A stretch of DNA of 64,000 nt. Origin: Lutraria lutraria. Lineage: Eukaryota > Mollusca > Bivalvia > Venerida > Mactridae. The position numbers and the translations under genes are program-made. Location: the NCBI GenBank assembly GCA_964023205.1, contig OZ026843.1:729029-793028 (forward strand). Direction: 5' to 3'. The notes under the pieces were generated by a model, which made no database searches, was not told the DNA's origin, and saw only the letters and a list, made by a program, of their open reading frames with translations. Below, in pieces: positions 47,819 through 60,112 of this stretch (the first letter of the stretch is position 1; each line of letters begins with the position of its first letter).

Positions 47819-47878
47819 ATGGATGTTTTACATCATTATGGCGTTAATATTGTCAAGTACTTGCAAGAGGAATTTGAG
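47819..47878 (+). CDS. G6PC: G6PC exon 1 (start codon)
   Basis: 20 codons, MDVLHHYGVNIVKYLQEEFE, then donor GTAACA. An acceptor-like TTTAG ends at 47806, so a 5' noncoding exon may lie further left. The start codon is 96 bp from the end of the 11.5 kb palindromic element. Confidence 0.9.
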
Positions 47879-50800
47879 GTAACATACTATAAATTAATTT
47901 ATGGATATGTTTTAATGTTTTATTCTAGCTGTCTTAGTCTTTTGGACAAAATTTTGTTACGTCTGCCTCAGTGCCTGTAACCTGTATTAACTAACAGGTC
48001 TTTTCATCAAATGCTGCTGTAAAAGGAGGAGTAAAATAATGTAGCCAATGTGGGGCTGGAACTCGAAATCTACTGCTTGCAAGTCAGATGCTCTACCAAT
48101 TAACTGATCAAGCTAATTGGGCTGGTGAATATCCCAGCCAATTTATAAATACAATATACCTCACCACTACACTACCAATTGACCAGGATTGTTATAAGTA
48201 TGCCATGGAGTCTTTGTTGACTAAATTAACCTTTAAAATTGCACACTCTATTATACTTTATTACAATTTGTAGTATAACCTTATGATCTTATATGTTGAA
48301 TTTTAATCGATGCGATTTTTTTTTATTACAGGATTATGATGAATTGATGTTGGCTTCCTCACATCTTGGTGATCCACGTAATGCCTTCCTGGTGTTCTTT
48401 CCTATTGTATACTGTATACACAAAGCTACAGGAGTACAAATATTGTGGCTGGCCTGTATATCTGAATGGATAAATGCATTACTTAAATGGTAATATTTAT
48501 GTGTAAATGTATATACATTATATTTTACGTACATTGACAGCCAAGGAAGAATGTTTGAAAAACAAATTTTTAGCTTCCAATACAGTTTATTAATTGCCCT
48601 TACTATTAATACCGGTAATAGGGGGATATATAGTGTACGTATTTATATATGAATGTTTGCTAAAATATCATGTCTGGCAGATATAACACATTTTTGGGAA
48701 CTGAACAACTGTTCACTGAACAACTGTTCAGCTGTCTATAACAGTCACTCCCTCTGTGCACATGAATTTTGATGCGAACCAATGTACTAGATTTTTCTAC
48801 ATGTATATCAGCCATGTAATTGTTAAAATACTTCCCGCTTCATGTTGATTACGCAGTGCAAGTCTATGTAAGGTGATTTTCCATGAGTACTTTCAGTGCT
48901 TTGATCGTGATTAGTGTTCATGGAACTGGTAAATGCAACATTACAGGCTGGTTATAGATAGATGCTGTTTTACAGGTTGCTACATGGCGACAGACCATTT
49001 TGGTGGGTTCCAGAGTCTAAATATCAATATGCAGATGATACCAAATTACAACAGTATAGACTGACTTGTGAAACAGGGCCAGGTGATACTGTAAAGAATA
49101 GACATACTCTCTTCACATTTTTTATGCCACCACCAATTGAAATGGTGGAAGAGCATATAAATTAAGTGTTACCCCTGTCCGTCCTTCCATTCAAATGGTT
49201 TCCGAGCGATAAAAAATATTTCATGGATTGGTTTCATATTTTAACATGAATTTTATGTGTATAAAAATGAAGTACAGGTCAAGTTCGATTTCCCAAAAAT
49301 CTGAACATTTTCAGAGGAGTTATGGCCCGTTTTTGACTTAGTTCTAGTGGGGGCATTCGTGTCCTCCGGACACATTTCTGGTTCCATATTATTTTTAAAT
49401 GACTGATACTAAACACCATTACTTGCAATTTTGAAGACTTTTGTGTCAGTTTGTTCTTCTGTTATTTAGTTATTATTTACATGAATGTTGAACGTCAGTG
49501 ATACTTTATTTTCAGGTAGTCCCTCAGGGCATGCTATGGTTACAGCTTCTGTTGTATTCTGTCTCCTAACTTCATTGATAGCAAACACAAAACCAAGGTA
49601 TGAATATAAAATAGATTTGGTCTCTTGCCCTAACGGACAAAGAACAGTTAATGTACATCAACTACATTCAATGATCATGATTTTGTTTTTCATTTTTTAA
49701 CTAAGAACTCGTGTCTATGATTATCCTGCGCCAAAGGCAGAGGGATATAACTTTGGCATTGTCTGTCCGGCTGTTAGTTAGTCCTAATCCATCCGTCCAG
49801 ATGTCAGTCACGCTTATTGAAACTTGTAATAACTTTAAAACTTGAAGGTTTCTGTTTGAAAGGTAGAGCATGATGAGTGGAAGAGTACTGATCAAGAACC
49901 ATAACTCTATCATGCATTACTTCAATAGTACTGATCAAGAACCATAACTCTATCATGCATTACTTCAATAGTACTGATCAAGAACCATAACTCTATCATG
50001 CATTACTTCAAAAGTATTGATCAAGAACCATAACTCTATCATGCATTACTTCAATAGTACTGATCAAGAACCATAACTCTATCATGCATTACTTCAATAG
50101 TACTGATCAAGAACCATAACTCTATCATGCATTACTTCAAAAGGACTGATCAAGAACCATAACTCTATCATGCATTACTTCAATAGTACTGATCAAGAAC
50201 CATAACTCTATCATGCATTACTTCAAAAGTATTGATCAAGAACCATAACTCTATCATGCATTACTTCAATAGTACTGATCAAGAACCATAACTCTATCAT
50301 GCATTACTTCAATAGTACTGATCAAGAACCATAACTCTATCATGCATTACTTCAATAGTACTGATCAAGAACCATAACTCTATCATGCATTACTTCAAAA
50401 GTATTGATCAAGAACCATAACTCTATCATGCATTACTTCAAAAGTATTGATCAAGAACCATAACTCTATCATGCATTACTTCAAAAGTATTGATCAAGAA
50501 CCATAACTCTATCATGCATTACTTCAAAAGTATTGATCAAGAACCATAACTCTGTCATGCATTACTTCAATAGTACTGATCAAGAACCATAACTCTATCA
50601 TGCATTACTTCAATAGTACTGATCAAGAACCATAACTCTATCATGCATTACTTCAATAGTACTGATCAAGAACCATAACTCTATCATGCATTACTTCAAT
50701 AGTACTGATCAAGAACCATAACTCTATCATGCATTACTTCAAAAGTATTGATCAAGAACCATAACTCTGTCATGCATTACTTCAAAAGTATTGATCAAGA

Positions 50801-53800
50801 ACCATAACTCTGTCATGCATTACTTCAAAAGTACTGATCAAGAACCATAACTCTATCATGCATTACTTCAATAGTACTGATCAAGAACCATAACTCTATC
50901 ATGCATTACTTCAAAAGTACTGATCAAGAACCATAACTCTATCATGCATTACTTCAATAGTACTGATCAAGAACCATAACTCTATCATGCATTACTTCAA
51001 TAGTACTGATCAAGAACCATAACTCTATCATGCATTACTTCAATAGTACTGATCAAGAACCATAACTCTATCATGCATTACTTCAATAGTACTGATCAAG
51101 AACCATAACTCTATCATGCATTACTTCAAAAGTACTGATCAAGAACCATAACTCTGTCATGCATTACTTCAAAAGTACTGATCAAGAACCATAACTCTAT
51201 CATGCATTACTTCAATAGTACTGATCAAGAACCATAACTCTGTCATGCATTACTTCAATAGTACTGATCAAGAACCATAACTCTGTCACGCATTACTTCA
51301 AAAGTACTGATCAAGAACCATAACTCTGTCATGCATTACTTCAATAGTACTGATCAAGAACCATAACTCTATCATGCACATTACTTCAATAGTACTGATC
51401 AAGAACCATAACTCTATCATGCATTACTTCAAAAGTATTGATCAAGAACCATAACTCTATCATGCATTACTTCAAAAGTATTGATCAAGAACCATAACTC
51501 TGTCATGCATTACTTCAAAAGTACTGATCAAGAACCATAACTCTATCATGCATTACTTCAAAAGTACTGATCAAGAACCATAACTCTATCATGCATTACT
51601 TCAAAAGGACTGATCAAGAACCATAACTCTATCATGCATAACTTCAAAAGTACTGATCAAGAACCATAACTCTATCATGCATTACTTCAATAGTACTGAT
51701 CAAGAACCATAACTCTATCATGCACGTTACTTCAATAGTACTGATCAAGAACCATAACTCTATCATGCATTACTTCAAAAGTACTGATCAAGAACCATAA
51801 CTCTATCATGCATTACTTCAATAGTACTGATCAAGAACCATAACTCTATCATGCATTACTTCAAAAGTACTGATCAAGAACCATAACTCTATCATGCATT
51901 ACTTCAATAGTACTGATCAAGAACCATAACTCTATCATGCATTACTTCAATAGTACTGATCAAGAACCATAACTCTATCATGCATTACTTCAATAGTACT
52001 GATCAATAACCATAACTCTATCATGCATTACTTCAATAGTACTGATCAAGAACCATAACTCTATCATGCATTACTTCAATAGTACTGATCAAGAACCATA
52101 ACTCTATCATGCATTACTTCAAAAGTACTGATCAAGAACCATAACTCTATCATGCATTACTTCAAAAGGACTGATCAAGAACCATAACTCTATCATGCAT
52201 TACTTCAAAAGTACTGATCAAGAACCATAACTCTATCATGCGCATTACTTCAATAGTACTGATCAAGAACCATAACTCTATCATGCATTACTTCAATAGT
52301 ACTGATCAAGAACCATAACTCTGTCACGCATTACTTCAATAGTACTGATCAAGAACCATAACTCTATCATGCACATTACTTCAATAGTACTGATCAAGAA
52401 CCATAACTCTATCATGCATTACTTCAAAAGTATTGATCAAGAACCATAACTCTGTCATGCATTACTTCAAAAGTACTGATCAAGAACCATAACTCTATCA
52501 TGCATTACTTCAAAAGTACTGATCAAGAACCATAACTCTATCATGCATTACTTCAAAAGGACTGATCAAGAACCATAACTCTATCATGCATAACTTCAAA
52601 AGTACTGATCAAGAACCATAACTCTATCATGCATTACTTCAATAGTACTGATCAAGAACCATAACTCTATCATGCACGTTACTTCAATAGTACTGATCAA
52701 GAACCATAACTCTATCATGCATTACTTCAAAAGTACTGATCAAGAACCATAACTCTATCATGCATTACTTCAATAGTACTGATCAAGAACCATAACTCTA
52801 TCATGCATTACTTCAAAAGTACTGATCAAGAACCATAACTCTATCATGCATTACTTCAATAGTACTGATCAAGAACCATAACTCTATCATGCATTACTTC
52901 AATAGTACTGATCAAGAACCATAACTCTATCATGCATTACTTCAATAGTACTGATCAATAACCATAACTCTATCATGCATTACTTCAATAGTACTGATCA
53001 AGAACCATAACTCTATCATGCATTACTTCAATAGTACTGATCAAGAACCATAACTCTATCATGCATTACTTCAAAAGTACTGATCAAGAACCATAACTCT
53101 ATCATGCATTACTTCAAAAGGACTGATCAAGAACCATAACTCTATCATGCATTACTTCAAAAGTACTGATCAAGAACCATAACTCTATCATGCGCATTAC
53201 TTCAATAGTACTGATCAAGAACCATAACTCTATCATGCATTACTTCAATAGTACTGATCAAGAACCATAACTCTGTCACGCATTACTTCAATAGTACTGA
53301 TCAAGAACCATAACTCTATCATGCACATTACTTCAATAGTACTGATCAAGAACCATAACTCTATCATGCACATTACTTCAATAGTAATGATCAAGAACCA
53401 TAACTCTATCATGCATTACTTCAAAAGTATTGATCAAGAACCATAACTCTATCATGCATTACTTCAAAAGTATTGATCAAGAACCATAACTCTATCATGC
53501 ACATTACTTCAATAGTACTGATCAAAAACCATAACTCTATCATGCACATTACTTCAATAGTACTGATCAAGAACCATAACTTTATCATGCACATTACTTC
53601 AATAGTACTGATCAAGAACCATAACTCTATCATGCATTACTTCAAAAGTATTGATCAAGAACCATAACTCTATCATGCATTACTTCAAATGTATTGATCA
53701 AGAACCATAACTCTGTCATGCATTACTTCAAAAGTACTGATCAAGAACCATAACTCTATCATGCATTACTTCAATAGGACTGATCAGGAACCATAACTCT

Positions 53801-56800
53801 ATCATGCATTACTTCAAAAGTACTGATCAAGAACCATAACTCTATCATGCATTACTTCAATAGTACTGATCAAGAACCATAACTCTATCATGCATTACTT
53901 CAAAAGTACTGATCAAGAACCATAACTCTATCATGCATTACTTCAAAAGTACTGATCAAGAACCATAACTCTATCATGCATTACTTCAATAGTACTGATC
54001 AAGAACCATAACTCTATCATGCATTACTTCAAAAGTACTGATCAAGAACCATAACTCTATCATGCATTACTTCAATAGTATTGATCAAGAACCATAACTC
54101 TATCATGCATTACTTCAAAAGGACTGATCAAGAACCATAACTCTATCATGCATTACTTCAAAAGGACTGATCAAGAACCATAACTCTATCATGCATTACT
54201 TCAATAGTACTGATCAAGAACCATAACTCTATCATGCATTACTTCAAAAGTACTGATCAATAACCATAACTCTATCATGCACATTACTTCAATAGTACTG
54301 ATCAAGAACCATAACTCTATCATGCGCATTACTTCAAAAGTACTGATCAAGAACCATAACTCTACCATGCATTACTTCAAAAGTACTGATCAAGAACCAT
54401 AACTCTATCATGCGCATTACTTCAAAAGTACTGATCAAGAACCATAACTCTATCATGCCCATTACTTCAAAAGTACTGATCAAGAACCATAACTCTATCA
54501 TGCATTACTTCAAAAGTATTGAAGGGAAAGGCATGAAACTTGATATATTGGTAAAGTGTGATGTGTTGAAGAGTGCTGGCGCCGAGGTTATAAAACTTGA
54601 GATCAGTCTCCTAGCTCGAATCTCCTATCTTATGATAATTATGATCAGACAATGATGCTCTTTGTTATATAGTAGTCTGAAAGCATAATTGATCTGAATA
54701 TGTATTTATTCATTAAATCAGCTCCATTCTTTCAACCAGAGTACTTTGAGAATGAAATTGAGATTTGAGCTCCGAGTCTGTTCTCAAGTTTTATAACCTC
54801 AGGGCCAGGCCTCAGTTTCACGAACAGCATTGAGTAGAAACTCAAGTATAGATTCGAGTGTTTTTTCTACCTAGAATCTTGTGTCTTTGACCAGTAATTG
54901 TACCATTTGTTTCCTTGTACATGTATACTTTAACATGACAAAATAAAATATTGTGTGTCTGACGTATGTATTTAATATGTCTCAAAACGCCTTTTTATTT
55001 AAGTAAAAAATAAAAATCCCAATAATAGACTCAAATCAGTTTTAATGAAATATACTACATGTACATCAAGAGATGCTATAGCTAGGTTAAAATTGTAGGA
55101 AACTTGTATTAGACCAATGTTGTACCTTATACTAATATCACATTCTGAATTGCATACAATATAGAACAAGAACTTAAGTTTTTTTGTGAAACTGGGGCTA
55201 GAACTTATCTTTCATTTTGACTGAATTATCCCCCTTTTAGGATTTGGAAAAATTGTCACTTTTACTGTTACATGTACTTATAATTATACTTTTAAAGAAT
55301 CAAAGGGAACTGCATGAAGTCTGCTTTAACCAACTGACAGAGCCTTTAACCAACTGACAGAGCCGTGAAGGATTTTTTGTTGTTTCTGGACATGTAATGA
55401 ATGTGAATTAATTTTTTTTCCAGAATGTTTGTAAAGTGGATTTTATGGTTGATGTTTACATTGTTCATGATTGCAGTTTGTGTATCAAGGTTATTTATTG
55501 CTACACATTTTCCTCATCAAGTCCTAGTAGGAACAATTGTTGGTGAGAAATGTTCTAAATACAAATATACCAGTTTGTCGAGTCCAAATGTGGCTACATG
55601 CTCAATATGTTTAGATAAGATTTTCTTTTGAGCAAATCATTCTTAAGGACAAGTTATTCCTTCTCCGTGATTACAATAACATTTGTTAGACATGTACAGT
55701 CGCAACCTCTCCGAAGCAACACCCTTTGGAAGTAGTAAAATTATGTTGTTGTAGAGAGGTTGTTGCTCTAGAGGTTAAATTAATAGTTAAATCGCAGTGG
55801 AAAAAATCATGCTGTTGTTGAAGGGAGGTTGTTGCTTAAGAAAGGGCCACTCTGAAGAGATTGTTCTGTAGTTGCTATAACATTTGTGAGATATATTATG
55901 GTATTGCTTTTTATGCCCCCGTATAGATAGATCGGGGGCATATTGTTTTTGGCCTCTCTGTTTGTCTGTTTGTACCAAACTTTAACCTCGCTATAAAATC
56001 AAAACGACTGCACCTACATCCATCAAACTTCACATGTAGGTTCCTCATGACATTTTTGACGGAATTATGGCCCTTTGTTTATTTTGTGTGATTGTAACAG
56101 CGAAATACTCTTGTTTCCTTGTTTTCTCAAGGGATTTTGATAAAACTTTCATGGAACTATTGTTATCGAGATACCCAATGCATGTTGTAAAGGTTTTATG
56201 ATTCGATAAATTTTGATGGAATTATGGCCCTTTGTTTATTTTGTGCATATGTAATATATAGAGAAATACTCTTTTGTTTGCAACTACTTCTGTATTTTAC
56301 AAGGGATTTTTACCAAACTTTGATAGAACTATTGTCACCATGTTCACCAGCACATATTGTTAGAGTTTTGTGATTCGATCATTTTTAGCACATTTACGGC
56401 CCTTTGTTTGCCTGTACCGAAATTTAACCTTGCCTATTAAATCAAAACGCTACCACCTGCAATCATCGAACTTCATATCTTGGTTCATCATGACAATCTC
56501 TACAGGACCTACAGGTGTGTTTTCAAAAAGGGCAACCGGAGGGGGCACGGTGTTTATAAAACACATCTTGTTTTTTCAGGTATATGTCTTGCTACGTTCG
56601 TTTATAGAATAGATTCACTACGTCTAAGATTTGCACACTGCCTGTACGTCTCCATTGCCATTCTCTTAAGCTGTATATTTACATTCTATGCCCTGAAATT
56701 GATAAATTTGGACCCTCAATGGTCAATTTCTCTTGCTACTAAGCATTGTGCTAAAAGGGAGTGGATACACTTGGACACAACACTATTTAATGCTGCCTAC

Positions 56801-58170
56801 AGAGATGCTGGAACTGTATTAGGTATGTATGTTTAGAGTTTCAAATCAATGTACATGTTCATCATTTTATTTCTTTGTTTTACAAATGATTTAAATTTGT
56901 CATCTACCATTGATAGTGACTGACAAGTTTTGCTGTTTTATCAGCTCATAACGTCATGTATTAAGGACACTAATTATTAAATTAAAACATCATGCACACT
57001 TGGATCAAAGGGGCCTAGCACATTGAAGGGATGGTGTATAATGGTTATTAAGGCCTTCAAAGGTCACACGGACAAAAACATATTTATCAATATACAGTCA
57101 AAAGCGTGCTAGCAGCAACATTCGAATAAAGGCCATCCAGTGAATAAAGGCCATCCAGTGAATAAAGGTTATTGGTTTAAAAATCGTAATTAATTGGTTA
57201 TTTATAACAAAATTACCTTCGAATAAAGGTCACCTGTCAATAAAGGCTACATTATGTCTTTCTCTAGGGTGGCCTTTGTTCACAGGTTTGGATGTATTTA
57301 CATATTCCAGGGTAATAATTCCAAAACGACAGTTCCCGCATCAAGTGTTAGTTAAATAACACTATGTAACTTTAAAAAAGCAATTAAATTTCTAATAATT
57401 GGTGTCTACATATAGCTATAAAATACATTGTACTAAGCATAAACAATGATCAGTTTGTCCAAAGAAAATTGACTGGAACTATTTTATCCCCTGCTGAAAG
57501 GCAGGTGTTGATATGATAATGGTATATAACCCCAAAACATTGGAGAAATTTACTTGAAACTTAAACTAGAATATTAGAGAATGATGAGATGAAGTTTAGA
57601 GTTCAAAAGTAACCCTATACATGTATATAATTATATAAACTTTATCTTTTTAGATATTTTTTTCCCGTTCTTAAGTTTTAATGATGAATAGTACAATGCT
57701 TAGAACTATGAAGCTATAGGAAAACTTCTAGTTTAAGTTACTTATTTTAAAACACTGCTCATACCTTGGGCGGGGAATCAGCCAAGTGAGTATGAATCAT
57801 GTTTCATTTGTATCCTGATCCAGTGCATTTCTCAAAATTAAATTTGCTTCTTTGAAGATGTTTAGGCGATAAACTTGACTAAGTTTATGTTTTCTTAATT
57901 TCAGGCTATGGTATTTTTCTGTCTCTATCTTCAAGATTCATACCTACAAAGTCACTACAAGCTAAACATTCTTTATTATCAAAGTTACCTAACATTATTT
58001 TGTCTTTGATAATATGCCAGATTGTTGAAAATATAAAACCTTTTCATTCTGTACCAATAATTTATTATTTTGTAACTTCAGTAAAATTTTGTTTTCTTGT
58101 TGTTATAGTAATGATTGTAGAAACTTTAGGTCGTAATACAGATGGAAAAATCTGCTCAAAGAAAGCTTGA
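47819..58170 (+). CDS. G6PC: Glucose-6-phosphatase catalytic subunit, complete (7 exons, 344 aa)
   Basis: This is an ER multi-pass PAP2-fold phosphatase that hydrolyses glucose 6-phosphate, the last step of gluconeogenesis and glycogenolysis. Exons: 47819-47878, 48332-48489, 48976-49082, 49516-49597, 55424-55542, 56580-56822 and 57905-58170. Every junction is AG/GT, phases match, and the total is 1035 bp. Catalytic motifs are intact: K72-x6-R79-P, the S-G-H motif with H114, and S157-R158-x5-H164. The human enzyme has 357 residues, so length fits. Conserved blocks DPRNAFLVFFP, LTCETGPGSPSGHAM and HFPHQVLVG support a G6PC rather than a generic PAP2. The C-terminus ends KKA, close to but not a strict KKxx retrieval signal. 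Intron 4 is 5.8 kb, mostly a minisatellite. The isoform (G6PC1/2/3) is not assignable by eye. Confidence 0.95.
48030..48118 (-). repeat. tRNA-derived SINE segment in G6PC intron 1
   Basis: Minus strand 'gatcagttaattggtagagc' (A box) and 'cgagttccagcccc' (B box-like), with 'gacttgcaagca' between. Shares flanking 'ggagtaaaataatgtagcca' with the copy at 36025. Confidence 0.55.
48332..48489 (+). CDS. G6PC: G6PC exon 2
   Basis: Residues 21-73, DYDELMLASSHLGDPRNAF through ISEWINALLKW. It includes the first membrane segments and catalytic-motif Lys72. Acceptor TTACAG, donor GTAATA. Confidence 0.95.
48976..49082 (+). CDS. G6PC: G6PC exon 3
   Basis: Residues 73-109. Catalytic R79-P80 and lumenal FWWVPES, ending LTCETGPG. 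Acceptor TTACAG, donor GTGATA. Confidence 0.95.
49120..49385. repeat. Short Helentron-like repeat in G6PC intron 3
   Basis: Head hairpin 'ccaccaattgaaatggtgg' at about 49130 and tail hairpin 'tgtcctccggacacatttct' at 49361. Between them is a single core with 'gttatggcccgtttttgact'. Confidence 0.5.
49516..49597 (+). CDS. G6PC: G6PC exon 4 (catalytic His)
   Basis: Residues 109-136. SPSGHAMVTASVVF has the PAP2 S-G-H motif with H114. Acceptor TTTCAG, donor GTATGA. Confidence 0.95.
49886..54522. repeat. 43-bp minisatellite, about 108 copies, with higher-order structure
   Basis: Unit tactgatcaagaaccataac + tctatcatgcattacttcaa + tag. Variants: aaaag/atag junctions, tac/tat starts, and 'ca', 'cg' or 'gc' insertions in the tgc(..)attac word. 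Marked variants recur exactly 952 bp apart (for example 51721/52673, 52321/53273). It fills most of G6PC intron 4. Confidence 0.97.
55424..55542 (+). CDS. G6PC: G6PC exon 5
   Basis: Residues 136-176. Membrane segment followed by VSRLFIATHFPHQVLVG, supplying R158 and nucleophile H164. Acceptor TTCCAG, donor GTGAGA. Confidence 0.95.
55695..55870. mobile_element. TACAGTCGCAACCTCTCC MITE
   Basis: Ends TACAGTCGCAACCTCTCC and agagattgttctgta. Same family as 3936-4124. In G6PC intron 5. Confidence 0.7.
55912..56572. repeat. Helentron-like repeat family G abutting the G6PC exon 6 acceptor
   Basis: Head hairpin 'gcccccgtatagatagatcg' + 'ggggc', three ~165-bp core units ('ttatggccctttgtttattt'), and a tail '...gtgtttataaaacacatctt' ending just before the polypyrimidine tract. 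Confidence 0.65.
56580..56822 (+). CDS. G6PC: G6PC exon 6
   Basis: Residues 176-257. Two hydrophobic segments, then KREWIHLDTTLFNAAYRD, matching the conserved EWVHIDTTPF block of the family. The acceptor TTTTTTCAG directly abuts a Helentron-like repeat. Confidence 0.94.
56830..57090. other. G6PC intron 6 left part, nothing recognised
   Basis: Ordinary A+T-rich intron DNA. Confidence 0.5.
57093..57296. mobile_element. TACAGTCAAAAGCGTG MITE in G6PC intron 6
   Basis: Left TACAGTCAAAAGCGTGCTAG and right end 'gtttggatgta', with internal 'gaataaaggccatccagt' duplicated. Related words ('aataaaggccat', 'cttgactgta') occur at 40700 and 43150. Confidence 0.55.
57905..58170 (+). CDS. G6PC: G6PC exon 7 (stop)
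   Basis: Last 88 codons including TGA at 58168-58170. Two to three hydrophobic helices, ending CSKKA. Acceptor TTTCAG. Confidence 0.93.
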
Positions 58171-58206
58171 TACCAGATATGAATGATTGTAAAATGTAAT
58201 TCCTTA

Positions 58207-58212
58207 AATAAA
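58207..58212 (+). terminator. G6PC polyadenylation signal
   Basis: AATAAA, 37 nt after the G6PC stop codon. A very short 3' UTR is implied. Confidence 0.65.
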
Positions 58213-58559
58213 GACTTTAATTGATGGTCAGAATTGTTGCAACATTTCTTTTTCAATGAAGACATTCATATACTGTCATGATCATGTGTATATTTCGGCT
58301 TCTTTGACAGAAATTCGGGTCATGTATGGCATGAAGATTATTAAGTATTTCATGGAATTTTAACACCATTTTCAACATTATTATCAGATGGGTAGTTATC
58401 CTAACCAGCTTCCCTGAACTTCATTTAGGGCTTAACCAGTACTAACCACATTCTATCCGCAAGCTACTACCAAACTACCCCACATATAATTCAGAGATGG
58501 AGGACAATTTAACATAAGATAATATCTTAAGTCAAATTTGTTAGGATAGTGCGAGCCTC

Positions 58560-58645
58560 GTCTAGGGTTCCAACTCACAACCTCTTGATCAGTAGACAAA
58601 GGCTCTAAACATTGACCTAACTGGGTGGGCTATGGCATGAAGAAC
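58560..58645 (-). repeat. tRNA-like SINE segment
   Basis: Minus strand 'ggtcaatgtttagagccttt' and 'gaggttgtgagttggaaccc' resemble A and B boxes. Not a functional tRNA by eye. Confidence 0.4.
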
Positions 58646-59781
58646 TAATACTCCATTACCCATGCAGATAAAGCTTCCATAGTTATCATCACAACATTTA
58701 ACCTGTAAGATGACAAGAGGCCATTCTTTTATGTTTTTAGTTTGAAAATATGTTTGTTCCACAATATCTGCATATTTAAGAAAAATCAAAGGAACTCTAC
58801 CCAATTGTTGTTAATGTGTTGCAATATTGATTCAGGGATTTGCACATTTGTCTTAACTATGGTTGAGGTAACTTCTTTTCTTAGCATTTCGGAAACCAAA
58901 GAACAAAACAGTCTTTACTGACATCAGCCAGAATATTCAGAATTACAACATACATGTATTTTACTATTTGTCTGAATTTGCTATCTTAATCATTTGTACA
59001 CATCCTTTCACTGCCAGAGTTCCAGTTGCATTTAGTGTCAAAGAATGGTTCAAGTCAGTACAAATCAATGTCTATTTATGTTTATGGAAAAGTAACTTCC
59101 ACTTGTCCATAACTAGAAAAGAATACCCCTACACACTGCCTTTACACAGAATGTTTAAAATCTGAGGTATAAAGGTTTTTCAGAAAATTTAATGTTACTG
59201 GCTATTACATAAAGATGCAAACTCGATTTCTTTTGTGAGGCAGTTTTACCTTGGTCTTGCGCATGACGCATGTTGGGACAATTGTGAACATTTCTGCCAA
59301 GTATTTCTAAAATCCACCCTAGATGACCTAAGTTACTGTCAGAGCAGATACCTCAGTGTGACCTCTAGTCGACATTCGAACTAGCCTACAGCCATGAAAT
59401 TGTTAGCAACACATTGTCTAACATTTGTGGCGATTTATTTCAAAATCTTCCGATGAAGAAATTTTGTGGTTCTTTAGTGTACCTGGGGTAAAGCACCGTT
59501 ACTCCCCTCAACAGCTATTTGAAAGACAGTACTTGATATTGAGACATACTGAAATATCAGAAGCAGAGCCTAGATTTGGACCCACAACCATTTGTTTAGT
59601 AGTCCATCAATCCATACCATTGGTATGATCATGCATCTGGAATTGTTGTTCTTTACTTTTTATGTTTGTTTATTTGAGTTTTACGCCCCTTTTCAACTGT
59701 TCTGTTCACCTTATCATCGTTCCCGGAAAGAACCAGTACTAGACTCCCATCCTCCTGCAACTGCCTACTATCTCACATGGA

Positions 59782-59861
59782 CATAGCTGGGTTTGGACCC
59801 ATGACCTTAAATCACTGTAACATCGCGCTCATGCAGGGTCATGGGTCCAAACCCAGCTATG
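59782..59861. repeat. Perfect 25-bp inverted repeat from tRNA-like sequence
   Basis: 59782-59806 and 59837-59861 are inverted copies beginning catagctgggtttggaccca, separated by 30 bp. The GGGTTTGGACCC word is box B-like. Confidence 0.75.
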
Positions 59862-60112
59862 GAGGTGAATCTTTACTTTGAGCTGATCACTATAAGTCAA
59901 CATCAAGACTGGTAACATATTCCTATCAGTATGTACAATATTTGAACAACAAACTTGATTAATAGCCATAAAGCTGTCTTTAGAATTACAAGCAAGGAGA
60001 TTAATCTTTAGATTGAAAATAAAAATAAGTCTGCTTGGATTGCTCTGACCCAGAATTTTAGTACTGTGAAGATAGGGATTTTTTTTCTTACTGAACAATA
60101 CATGTAGTCATA

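Noticed and set aside
49886..54522. Possible CRISPR-like array
   Set aside because: Units are contiguous without unique spacers and lie in an intron of an animal gene; this is a minisatellite.
53421..54655. Small ORFs on both strands in the 43-bp array
   Set aside because: They arise where 2-nt insertions shift the frame in the minisatellite, and translate the same repeated unit.
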